Of a DNA stretch of 64,000 bases, positions 56,940 to 64,000 are shown one piece after another. Under the pieces are notes generated by a model. That model saw only the letters and a list, made by a program, of their open reading frames with translations, was not told the origin of the DNA and ran no database searches. This DNA comes from a virus: IMG/VR virus record IMGVR_UViG_3300021962_000028, positions 94,623 through 158,622 of that record, one strand, 5' to 3'. Position numbers and translations under genes: made by a program. Each line of letters begins with the position of its first letter. Within the stretch, counting starts at the first letter, position 1.

Positions 56940-57263
56940 ATGAAGTTACAAGAGAACATACATAGAATACAAACTATGATGGGTTTAATTAATGAATCAG
57001 AATCTAAATTCTTTATTAGAAGAGCCGATTTAGATAAGGTTAAAAAATTACTGCCGATTAATTCAGACCAAGTATTCCACGAGACAGATAGTTATAAACA
57101 ATTTAAATATGAATTAACATTAAGAGCCGTGGAAGCGGTATTATGGAATGAACACGAACTCGGGTGGGAAGATTTACCTTCTGATGAGGAAATAGAGTTT
57201 GTTAATGATGTTTCTAATATGTTTGAAGACTTAATTAAAAAATTATATAAATCACATTCTTAA
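56940..57263 (+). CDS. Type C-tagged small protein, array member 7
   Basis: 107 residues from the ATG at 56940. MKLQENIHRIQTMMGLINES tag of the C class, with INES. The body is acidic helix (SDEEIEFVNDVSNMFEDLIK). Unknown. Confidence 0.65.
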   Translation: MKLQENIHRIQTMMGLINESESKFFIRRADLDKVKKLLPINSDQVFHETDSYKQFKYELTLRAVEAVLWNEHELGWEDLPSDEEIEFVNDVSNMFEDLIKKLYKSHS

Positions 57264-57271
57264 AAATAGAT

Positions 57272-58045
57272 ATGAATTTACACGAAAATATACAAAGAAT
57301 TAAAGATATGATGATTTCTGAGGAAATGGTACAATCAGACGCTTGGAAATCAATAAAGAAAACATTAGATATTCTTAAAAAGAAAAAGAAAGTTTTATTA
57401 TTAAGTTGTTCAAACAGATACAATTTTGATGAAAAGAATATTGATATCCCTAAATCAAAAATGATAGCAATGTATCTAAATGAAGAGTTAAAAGATAACT
57501 CAGTTTTAATAGATGTTACCGACCTTAAAATACTACCTTGTGAAGGTAATGTTTCTAGAAAAGACGGTAATAGTTGTGGACTAAAAGAATCTACCCTTAA
57601 AGACAAAGATAAGAACCCTACAGGTAATCATAGATGTTGGGTTAATATTAATAACAAGTCAGACGAGTTATGGAAAATATCTAAAGAGTTATTTGAATCA
57701 GACGCAGTCATATTCTTTAGTTCAGTAAGATGGGGTCAAGCAAATATGTACTATCAAAATTTAATTGAAAGATTAAATTGGTTAGAAAATAGACATACAA
57801 CATTAGGAGAATCTAACATTATCAAAAACATTGAAACAGGATTTATTTGTGTTGGTCAAAATTGGAATGGTGAAAACGTGACTGAGACTCAGAAAGAAGT
57901 TCATAGGTTCTACGGATTTAAACCTAACAATAATTTGTATTGGAATTGGCAATACACAAAAGATGAGAATGATGAAACTCAAAAATCATATAAAGACTCT
58001 CATAAAAAGTTTATTAAAGACACTAAACTCCCCGATACTGAATAA
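57272..58045 (+). CDS. Type C-tagged NAD(P)H-dependent flavodoxin-fold reductase
   Basis: 257 residues. The tag is MNLHENIQRIKDMMISEEM. A flavodoxin-like fold follows: KKVLLLSCSNRYNFDE, VLIDVTDLKILPCEGNVS, DAVIFFSSVRWGQANMYYQN, which lines up with the flavin phosphate loops of FMN_red/Flavodoxin_2 proteins; GFICVGQNWNGENV is the fourth strand. It probably reduces flavins or quinones with NAD(P)H. Two cysteines in GNVSRKDGNSCG and NHRCWVN are notable. A packaged redox enzyme is unusual. Confidence 0.75.
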   Translation: MNLHENIQRIKDMMISEEMVQSDAWKSIKKTLDILKKKKKVLLLSCSNRYNFDEKNIDIPKSKMIAMYLNEELKDNSVLIDVTDLKILPCEGNVSRKDGNSCGLKESTLKDKDKNPTGNHRCWVNINNKSDELWKISKELFESDAVIFFSSVRWGQANMYYQNLIERLNWLENRHTTLGESNIIKNIETGFICVGQNWNGENVTETQKEVHRFYGFKPNNNLYWNWQYTKDENDETQKSYKDSHKKFIKDTKLPDTE

Positions 58046-58046
58046 T

Positions 58047-58487
58047 ATGAAATACGTTATAACTGAAAGTAAAATGATTAGCATCCTTCACAAACTACTT
58101 AATATGGAGTTTGATGGGTTTGACGACATATATTATAGTTGGGCTAACTACAACTGTGGTATGGGAGAATGTTGCGACCCTTACGCTATTGGTTTTGTAT
58201 TACCTAAGAACCACTACGATGATTATCTATTTAAATTGGTTGACGGTAACAACTACTCTCCTGATGGTGAGAGAGATTACCCTAAAGAGTTTATGGAAGA
58301 TTTACCTGAACCTTGTTATGAATCCCCTGATATTAAAGACCCTAACTTTGACACATACATTGGTTATTCAGAACTAATGGAGAATATTGAGAGTTATTTG
58401 GGGTCACCTGATAATTGGGAACAAGAACTGTTATATTTATTAAATAAAAAGTTTCACTCAGAAGCCAAACAAATAATATTTATCTAA
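58047..58487 (+). CDS. Small tagged protein, array member 8, Cys-rich
   Basis: 146 residues from the ATG at 58047 (TAATATG after the previous stop). MKYVITESKMISILHKLLNM tag; NYNCGMGECCDPYAIGF holds several Cys. No W-F ending; ends LLNKKFHSEAKQIIFI, a similar helix-strand. Unknown. Confidence 0.65.
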   Translation: MKYVITESKMISILHKLLNMEFDGFDDIYYSWANYNCGMGECCDPYAIGFVLPKNHYDDYLFKLVDGNNYSPDGERDYPKEFMEDLPEPCYESPDIKDPNFDTYIGYSELMENIESYLGSPDNWEQELLYLLNKKFHSEAKQIIFI

Positions 58488-59402
58488 ATGAATTTTGTAA
58501 TTAACGAATCTCAATTATTCTTATTGTTGGACAGTGTCTTCCCTGACTTGTCTGTTAAGAAAATACGTTCACGAAATTCTGCCCATACTTACATTATCGA
58601 ATCTAATGATGATGAGATGTTTCACTATGAGAATGGTACTCTTAATGTTAACCCTGACTTTGTTAAAATGTTAAATAGGTTTGCACCTATCAAAATAACT
58701 GACGATATTATATCCACTCTTGGTAAATGGATTCATAAGAAGGCGGGGTTAAAACCTAGAACTATTTGGATTGGTCTTAAATCATACGATGTTAGTAATA
58801 GTATGAATGAATCGTTTGATAAATTACGTGCAAGAAGATTTATGCACATTGCTAACGATTATTTTGAATCGTTGTCACCATCAGATGTTTGTAACTATTG
58901 GAAATCTGAGGAAGTTGAGGATTACGTTAATGAAACTATGTCTGAAATGGTTCGTTTCATTACTGATGAATATCCTGATGTTTCTGCTGAGGATTGGCAC
59001 GACACCTATGATGGTATCTATGGGATGTTGGAAGGTGTTGGTTATTCTAATAAGGTAAGAGATTTCTTTTACGACTCTTTAGATAACTGTAATCTAAATG
59101 AATCTGAGGAAAAAAGAATTAAGAGATTTGACAGAAGTCTTGTAAAAGATTACGGTAAGTACGGTAAAAAAATTGAGTCTTTAGCTCGTACATACTTAGA
59201 TGATATGGGAAAATCTATCTGTGATTTAGTTTGTTTATGTTCAGAGGTTAACGGTAAAGAAAATTATATTGTATTAATTATCTCATCACACTACTTATCA
59301 TCAAATTTTGAAACAAAGCTAACTAATTATATCACTAACTTTATTCCCGTAGATGTTTGGGTTATGGTAAATGTTAATCACCACTGTAATAGTTTGGATT
59401 AG
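58488..59402 (+). CDS. Larger tagged protein of the array
   Basis: 304 residues. MNFVINESQLFLLLDSVFPD is a tag variant. Residues 1-95 are a single array unit (GKWIHKKAGLKPRTIWI as ending). A second tag-like start SMNESFDKLRARRFMHIAND begins at about residue 105, so two units are fused. The C-terminal half is helical and then a strand-rich ending. Adjacent to the previous stop without gap. Unknown. Confidence 0.66.
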   Translation: MNFVINESQLFLLLDSVFPDLSVKKIRSRNSAHTYIIESNDDEMFHYENGTLNVNPDFVKMLNRFAPIKITDDIISTLGKWIHKKAGLKPRTIWIGLKSYDVSNSMNESFDKLRARRFMHIANDYFESLSPSDVCNYWKSEEVEDYVNETMSEMVRFITDEYPDVSAEDWHDTYDGIYGMLEGVGYSNKVRDFFYDSLDNCNLNESEEKRIKRFDRSLVKDYGKYGKKIESLARTYLDDMGKSICDLVCLCSEVNGKENYIVLIISSHYLSSNFETKLTNYITNFIPVDVWVMVNVNHHCNSLD

Positions 59403-59427
59403 TGGAAAATAACTTCCATTTTTATCA

Positions 59428-59799
59428 TTATAGTGGAAAATAATTACCGTTTTCGATTGGTTCCCCCTCTATAATGGAAAATTCTCCTCGTAAGTACTCT
59501 AAGAATACACCCTTATCATTTACATATGTAATATACTCAGGGTTGTGATACCCCGAGTTTATTAAACTTATTCTTTTTTCACACTGTAAGTACCACAGGG
59601 CTAACTTTAATGATTTCGTCATTGTTTCGTATACATCCCCGAACTCGTGGTTGTCGTTAAACCATCCTGTCTGTGTGTTGTGGTTTCTAAACTCTATAGA
59701 GAAACATAAATTAGTTCCGTCTTTATAATGTTCTGCGTTGTAATGAATGTAAACGCCATTATCTTCTAACGTTTTATAAGTTTCTAAGGTAACCTCCAT
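59428..59799 (-). CDS. Hypothetical protein
   Basis: 123 residues, mixed alpha/beta. MEVTLETYKTLEDNGVYIHY. TATTTAT lies upstream. No tag. The short gap to the right-hand gene contains two copies of AGTGGAAAATAA. Unknown. Confidence 0.58.
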   Translation of the reverse strand: MEVTLETYKTLEDNGVYIHYNAEHYKDGTNLCFSIEFRNHNTQTGWFNDNHEFGDVYETMTKSLKLALWYLQCEKRISLINSGYHNPEYITYVNDKGVFLEYLRGEFSIIEGEPIENGNYFPL

Positions 59800-59837
59800 A
59801 AATAAATGTTTAGTAATAAATATTTAACATTTGTTGA

Positions 59838-60119
59838 TTAATCGTTATTCTCCATATGATTGTACATTAACCTCATCACCCACGCATTCTCAAACTCATA
59901 CATTCCACATACAGTAGACGCTTCATCTAAAGTATCATAGTAGTTTATATTACCATCCTTATCTTTCATATAGTCCATATTTCTAAGGTCTATAATGACG
60001 TACTTGTATTTCTGTTGACTTAACGTTTCCATTATCTGTCTCGTTAAATGCCCTGCGGTCTTGGTCCCATCATTACTCCATCGAATGATAAGATTTTCTA
60101 TTTCAGAATATAATTCCAT
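59838..60119 (-). CDS. Hypothetical protein
   Basis: 93 residues. MELYSEIENLIIRWSNDGTK start, small alpha/beta region. One base separates it from the phosphoesterase upstream (TAATATG), so it is co-transcribed. Unknown. Confidence 0.58.
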   Translation of the reverse strand: MELYSEIENLIIRWSNDGTKTAGHLTRQIMETLSQQKYKYVIIDLRNMDYMKDKDGNINYYDTLDEASTVCGMYEFENAWVMRLMYNHMENND

Positions 60120-60120
60120 A

Positions 60121-60801
60121 TTATAAATCTAATACTAAGTACTCGTCACTTGTTCCTAAACAATCAATTAAGATTAAGTTATCTTCTTCCATTACGGTAA
60201 CTCCTTTAACTTGAGTGTGTCCTACAATACATATGATGTCATCCACCATATCTTTAACTAATGATTGAGGTCTAACCCATATTGGTGTTTGGGTTATATC
60301 GTTACCTCCGTAACTGTAATTATCACCCATTGTGAATTTGAATTTAGTAATATCATTACGGAACAACTCGTTAACCGAGTCTTCTAAATTATTCATATCG
60401 ATATTATTGTTATTCGCCCACGTTTTGGTTAACCCAGCGTGACTGAAGAAGTAACTACTATATTGATAACACATCTGTAACAATCCCTCATCTACTGCAG
60501 GTTGTAACACACTGTTAATGTCTTTGGCATAACCAAACTGATAAGATGAATATGTTTCATTTACCCCATTTAAATAATGGAAGTCGTGATTCCCTATTAA
60601 TAGAACAACCTTACTTGGATTGTCTCTCTTAAATTGTACAATCTCTTTAAAGTTTTCTATCTGTCGGTTGGCACTATAACCTCCGTCTTTGGCATCGAAA
60701 TAATCCCCGATAAACACAATCATATCGGCATCTTTCTGTTCTACAACAATCTCTTTCCACTTACTTCTTCCGTGGGTATCCCCTAACGCAACTATTTTCA
60801 T
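60121..60801 (-). CDS. Second calcineurin-like metallophosphoesterase
   Basis: 226 residues. GDTHGRS (D8, H10), IGDYFDAKD (D33), LIGNHDFHYL (N71, H72), SHAGLTKTW and CIVGHTQVKGV. The GDTHGRS/GHTQ form resembles PPP-family serine/threonine phosphatases and ApaH-like enzymes more than the phosphoesterase at 15.7-16.4 kb. It could remove phosphates from proteins or Np4N. Untagged. Confidence 0.9.
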   Translation of the reverse strand: MKIVALGDTHGRSKWKEIVVEQKDADMIVFIGDYFDAKDGGYSANRQIENFKEIVQFKRDNPSKVVLLIGNHDFHYLNGVNETYSSYQFGYAKDINSVLQPAVDEGLLQMCYQYSSYFFSHAGLTKTWANNNNIDMNNLEDSVNELFRNDITKFKFTMGDNYSYGGNDITQTPIWVRPQSLVKDMVDDIICIVGHTQVKGVTVMEEDNLILIDCLGTSDEYLVLDL

Positions 60802-60900
60802 AACACTAATATATAATTTTCACACAACACCAAAATATAACTTTTGTACATTGTTATAGACAAATATACAACCATAGTTTGGTATAATCAATATTTTGTC

Positions 60901-60908
60901 TATCTTTG
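60901..60908 (+). promoter_or_regulatory. -7 element TATCTTTG
   Basis: Four bases before the ATG at 60913; this decides the start over a longer frame. Confidence 0.72.
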
Positions 60909-60912
60909 TCCT

Positions 60913-61428
60913 ATGGAAATGGATTTATCAAAATATAGCATAGATGAACTTGTTGAGTTGCGTAACACAATTAATGGTGTAATTAGTGACTATAGAGACG
61001 GTTACTTCTATATCTGTAACGTTCGTTCATACGGTCGTAATTGGGTTGATAAGTGGATTCACAATACCCACACTCTTCAGGAATTATGTTATCAATATGA
61101 TGGTGAAGATGGAATCGTTGATGTATTCTCTAACAACCCTGACTTATCTAAGATAGATAACTATGGTAATGTTATGTATGTCCCTACTATCGAGGATTAT
61201 GAGAAGTCCAAAAAATACGATTTTTTAGTTAGAATTATTCCCGAAGCCGAGGAGACCTTGGCCGAATGGGGAAATCGTGATAACATACCATTTCAGTATC
61301 GTCCGAGATTTGAACCATTTTATACTCGTGAAGTTATTGACAGATTTAAATCAGAATTAGAGAATTTTGATATGTCTTTTGTCGCACCTGTCCCTGTAAA
61401 AAGAATTTATGACGATGAAGAGGAATAA
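60913..61428 (+). CDS. Hypothetical acidic protein
   Basis: 171 residues. The first 25 residues (MDLSKYSIDELVELRNTING) form a helix similar to the start of regulatory helices, then an aromatic alpha/beta body. No tag and host-type promoter, so probably early. Unknown. Confidence 0.62.
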   Translation: MEMDLSKYSIDELVELRNTINGVISDYRDGYFYICNVRSYGRNWVDKWIHNTHTLQELCYQYDGEDGIVDVFSNNPDLSKIDNYGNVMYVPTIEDYEKSKKYDFLVRIIPEAEETLAEWGNRDNIPFQYRPRFEPFYTREVIDRFKSELENFDMSFVAPVPVKRIYDDEEE

Positions 61429-61500
61429 AATCTGTCGTTGTGCGGCTACCGTTCCGTAATCCCCCAACCCCCTTTTTTATTTTCCATATATTTATTCTAT

Positions 61501-61851
61501 ATGAAGTACCTCATCACAGAATCCAAAATGGATAGTGTTATTGTTAATTACTTAACACATTATATTCACCCTGACTATAATTGGGGTCCTGAGTTGCACG
61601 ATTTCTATCAGGAAGATGTTAAGAAATATGGAATGTATGATTTCCTTATTAATGATGATGTCGCCTACACTTATCACGGTTATCAAGGTTATGCTGGTAG
61701 TGATGAAGTTGAAGAGATTGGTATTTTATATATTCAAAAATGGTTAGTTGATAAACTAACAACCTTATTTGGTAATTTTTGGATACCTATTTTTGAGAAA
61801 TGGTTTGAGGAAAACTCAGGTCTTAAAGTTAAAAAAATGATTGCAGAATAA
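61501..61851 (+). CDS. Small-paralogue array, member 9
   Basis: 116 residues from the ATG at 61501, five bases after TATTTAT. MKYLITESKMDSVIVNYLTH tag. Ends FWIPIFEKWFEENSGLKVKK, the W-F array ending. Confidence 0.7.
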   Translation: MKYLITESKMDSVIVNYLTHYIHPDYNWGPELHDFYQEDVKKYGMYDFLINDDVAYTYHGYQGYAGSDEVEEIGILYIQKWLVDKLTTLFGNFWIPIFEKWFEENSGLKVKKMIAE

Positions 61852-61855
61852 TACT

Positions 61856-62344
61856 ATGAAAGGATTAATTAAAAAAGTACTAAAAGAATCTACGGAAGAA
61901 TTACTTAGATACCGTAAATTGTTCAGTGATTTTGAAATACCTGAAGAAGGTCTTAAAGGTAATGAAAATGGAGCAACTAATGTTGATGATTTCTTTTGGA
62001 ATTTTGTTGATATGGCGAACTATAAATCGGATAATGATTATAGAAGAATTAGTGACATATTAAAAGATTTAAATAAGTTTGCAGGTGTACCTGCTGAAAA
62101 GATACTTATTCTCGCTAAAGTACTTAATTTCAAAACAAAAGCCATCGATAAAAAATGGGGTGACGACATTTATAATGTTGGTGATGATAGTTGGTCAGAC
62201 CTTAGATGTGATGTAGTATCTCGTGGAAAAGAATTCTATAATAAATCTTTGGTCGATTATGATTTAGTCCAACGTATGGCAAATGAAGACGACTATAAAG
62301 AATCTTTTTCCTACGCAATACCTTATACCAGTGATTTAATTTAA
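61856..62344 (+). CDS. Type A-tagged hypothetical protein
   Basis: 162 residues from ATG at 61856. MKGLIKKVLKESTEELLRYR is a short tag form ending VLKES. Acidic helical body (ISDILKDLNKFAGVPAEKIL). Four bases after the previous stop. Unknown. Confidence 0.66.
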   Translation: MKGLIKKVLKESTEELLRYRKLFSDFEIPEEGLKGNENGATNVDDFFWNFVDMANYKSDNDYRRISDILKDLNKFAGVPAEKILILAKVLNFKTKAIDKKWGDDIYNVGDDSWSDLRCDVVSRGKEFYNKSLVDYDLVQRMANEDDYKESFSYAIPYTSDLI

Positions 62345-62348
62345 TTAT

Positions 62349-63029
62349 ATGAAAAATAACTTACTAACCGAAATTAATAGATTTAAAACCCTTTCAAATA
62401 TTAATGAACCACAAAACATTAATGAACAAGAGTTATTGAATAATATTAAAAACCTAATCTCTATCGCATCTGACAATGTAAAAGATAATGAAACGTATAA
62501 AGACTTAATGTCTTTCTTTAAGTCAGTAACTTCTGATGAATCATCCGATGATGAAGTAATATCAGGTAGTTATAGTGCTGAAGGACAAAAGAACGCATAT
62601 GACGCATTACACTCATTCCAATCTCGAGTGTCAGATAAGTTTGGAGGTAAAATCAATACAAAGGTGAAGGAAGGTATTGAACGGTATAAAGATTTAAATG
62701 ATGTTGAATCAGTAGATATTAAAAAGGTTGAGATTGGCATCGACCCTGATACTTTAACTGTAGATTGGGAAGTAACTATAGGTCCAAGTAATGATGGTTA
62801 TACATACGAAGAATTTGATAGTAGAGGAAGTGCTGGCGGTGGTGAATCTGCGGTTGATGGTCAATTAAATCGTATGCACTCACTTCATTCAGGAACACCT
62901 AAATTAGTATATCATTATAATGAAACAATACCCGTATGTTTCAATTCAGACGGAACTAAAAAAACTAATGGTTGTAGTGGTAAAATTAACATACAACAAA
63001 AGTTCTTTAAATACGGTAAGAAAATATGA
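62349..63029 (+). CDS. Type C-tagged hypothetical protein
   Basis: 226 residues. MKNNLLTEINRFKTLSNINE is the cleanest type C tag. The body has a beta-rich segment (VDIKKVEIGIDPDTLTVDW, EVTIGPSNDGYTYEEFD). Two Cys near the C-terminus. The stop overlaps the next ATG (ATGA). Unknown. Confidence 0.7.
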   Translation: MKNNLLTEINRFKTLSNINEPQNINEQELLNNIKNLISIASDNVKDNETYKDLMSFFKSVTSDESSDDEVISGSYSAEGQKNAYDALHSFQSRVSDKFGGKINTKVKEGIERYKDLNDVESVDIKKVEIGIDPDTLTVDWEVTIGPSNDGYTYEEFDSRGSAGGGESAVDGQLNRMHSLHSGTPKLVYHYNETIPVCFNSDGTKKTNGCSGKINIQQKFFKYGKKI

Positions 63030-63325
63030 AATACGTTATAACCGAAAATCAATATAAGTTAATCAGAAGAGAATCTGATATGGAACGTAGGATTGATAGA
63101 TTACTTATGATGGCGAAACTTCAAAATGATTTATATTTTGTACCTTTAGACCATCTAATCTTACATATCGCAGATAATGTCGCAGTCGAGATGGCAAACG
63201 AATCTAATGTTGAGGGTGATGACTATATCACATTTAGAAATCAAATAAAACAATATATTCGTAGTAATTTTTACGGACATATTAAAGACTTTTTGGAGAA
63301 AAATAAAGAGAAATATGTCAGCTAA
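63026..63325 (+). CDS. Type B-tagged small protein
   Basis: 99 residues. MKYVITENQYKLIRRESDME tag, helical body. Overlaps the previous gene by four bases and the next by 11. Unknown. Confidence 0.66.
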   Translation: MKYVITENQYKLIRRESDMERRIDRLLMMAKLQNDLYFVPLDHLILHIADNVAVEMANESNVEGDDYITFRNQIKQYIRSNFYGHIKDFLEKNKEKYVS

Positions 63326-63650
63326 GAAAACAATTAACTTAATCACAAACTTAATTGAGAAGTTAGTAATACCTAAGTTCCCCGTAATTGATAGTATTGA
63401 GAATATTGAACACTTCTCATCAGGGTTCAGAGGTGATTCTTACTTTGTTAACATAATAACATCAGAATGTTTAAGTATGGAAGAACAGGTTAGTATCGAC
63501 ACCTTAGTTAAACAGTTGTTTAAAATGGCATCTTTAGATTCATCAAATGATAACTCATTTAAATTAGAGTCTGATGATATCAAAGTATTCTTTGACTGTC
63601 AAGATGGTGAGGGGTTTAACTTCCACTCACCATACGGTTACAAACACTAA
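63315..63650 (+). CDS. Small hypothetical protein
   Basis: 111 residues. MSAKKTINLITNLIEKLVIP, then beta-rich middle and GEGFNFHSPYGYKH end. Not tagged, but SAKKTINLITNLIEKL has an amphipathic start. Overlaps the convergent partial gene by four bases. Confidence 0.6.
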   Translation: MSAKKTINLITNLIEKLVIPKFPVIDSIENIEHFSSGFRGDSYFVNIITSECLSMEEQVSIDTLVKQLFKMASLDSSNDNSFKLESDDIKVFFDCQDGEGFNFHSPYGYKH

Positions 63651-64000
63651 CTATTTAAACCCCAATTCATACCTTTGGTTGTCTTTACACCAAATTCAAT
63701 AGTCTCGTTAAGATATTCATTAAACGGTTTTGTTCTGTCATCTTTACCGTGGTAATAGTTACCCCAATCTCTATTTCCATCTTGTGCTGGTAGTGGTTGT
63801 ATCTCTTTAATACCATTCCTAAGTATTTCTCTTATGTATCCACATTCACCACTAGGGAAGTTAGTTGGGTTGGTTTCTTTAATTCCATTTTTAACGGTAT
63901 CTTCAACATCTTCTTTACTAAAGAATTTATCAACGTATGGCGTTCCCATCATAAACCCTTCGTGACTTTCTAACGCGGGTTTTGTTTTCACCCCATTTTG
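63647..64000 (-). CDS. Partial hypothetical protein (5' end beyond window)
   Basis: At least 117 codons are open to the window edge; an internal GTG could start a 114-residue version, but no stop is visible upstream. Phrases KNGIKETNPTNFPSGECGYI and RNGIKEIQPLPAQD repeat the pattern NGIKE. Unknown. Confidence 0.5.
   Translation of the reverse strand, partial: QNGVKTKPALESHEGFMMGTPYVDKFFSKEDVEDTVKNGIKETNPTNFPSGECGYIREILRNGIKEIQPLPAQDGNRDWGNYYHGKDDRTKPFNEYLNETIEFGVKTTKGMNWGLNS

Noticed and set aside
14283-61500. TATTTAT as the T4 late promoter TATAAATA
   Set aside because: The T4 element reads TATAAATA in gene direction; here the gene-strand sequence is TATTTAT, the reverse-complement orientation, so it is treated as a separate motif.
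1-64000. Bacterial chromosome instead of phage
   Set aside because: No housekeeping genes, very short dense genes, lysis enzymes, phage tRNAs and repeated phage-type tags; however no structural gene is seen, so some uncertainty remains.

Overview
The window looks like part of a large tailed-phage genome that infects a flavobacterium or other Bacteroidetes host. The DNA is AT-rich and almost fully coded by short, tightly packed genes. There are no ribosomal or housekeeping genes. Phage-type items include an HNH nuclease, two Leu tRNAs plus a third atypical tRNA, a ClpP-like protease, a GH19 endolysin, holin-like proteins and a virion-type lytic transglycosylase. The host group is indicated by many Bacteroidetes-type promoters (TAnnTTTG at -7, TTG about 20 bases upstream), a type IX secretion sorting domain, and weak Shine-Dalgarno signals. 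No terminase, portal, major capsid, tail or polymerase gene is recognisable here, so the phage assignment is strong but indirect.

Layout. 1-3.5 kb: glycan genes (GT2, methyltransferase, nucleotide-sugar dehydrogenase), HNH, two tRNA-Leu and clpP. 3.6-9.8 kb: leftward run of large low-complexity proteins that may be internal virion proteins. 9.8-19.2 kb: small genes, an outer-membrane-type protein, a phosphoesterase, HExxH metallopeptidases and the endolysin. 19.2-26.3 kb: a tightly packed secreted/outer-membrane operon (CsgG-like channel, beta-barrel, C-type lectin interrupted by a LamG domain) preceded by a T9SS cargo protein with cohesin- and dockerin-like modules. 26.5-34 kb: transglycosylase, P-loop kinase, IMPDH/GMP reductase-like enzyme, thioesterase, holin-like protein, a tRNA and metallopeptidases. 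34-50 kb: mostly leftward small genes. 50.2-52.4 kb: gene-poor region with DnaA-box-like 9-mers, iteron-like repeats, G/C tracts and a probable small RNA; transcription diverges here, so it is a candidate replication origin. 52.4-63.7 kb: mainly rightward arrays of small paralogues mixed with PPK2 and a flavodoxin-fold reductase.

The main unexplained feature is a shared N-terminal peptide. About thirty proteins with unrelated bodies begin with one of three related 10-25-residue tags. Type A reads like KLTESDLxRIVxRVIxE, type B like MKYIITESQ, and type C like LLTEINRhKxLhxhxE. Tags are found on PPK2, a flavodoxin-fold reductase, a lytic transglycosylase, a metallopeptidase, membrane proteins and many small acidic proteins. 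Most contain an (I/L)-x-E tripeptide, the cleavage rule of T4-type prohead proteases. The layout recalls the capsid-targeting peptides of T4 internal proteins. My inference is that these proteins are packed into the head and injected.

Two start-proximal promoter-like classes support a temporal split. Untagged genes often have TAnnTTTG exactly four bases before ATG, while tagged genes often have TATTTAT four to about thirty-five bases before ATG. Many transcripts may therefore be leaderless.
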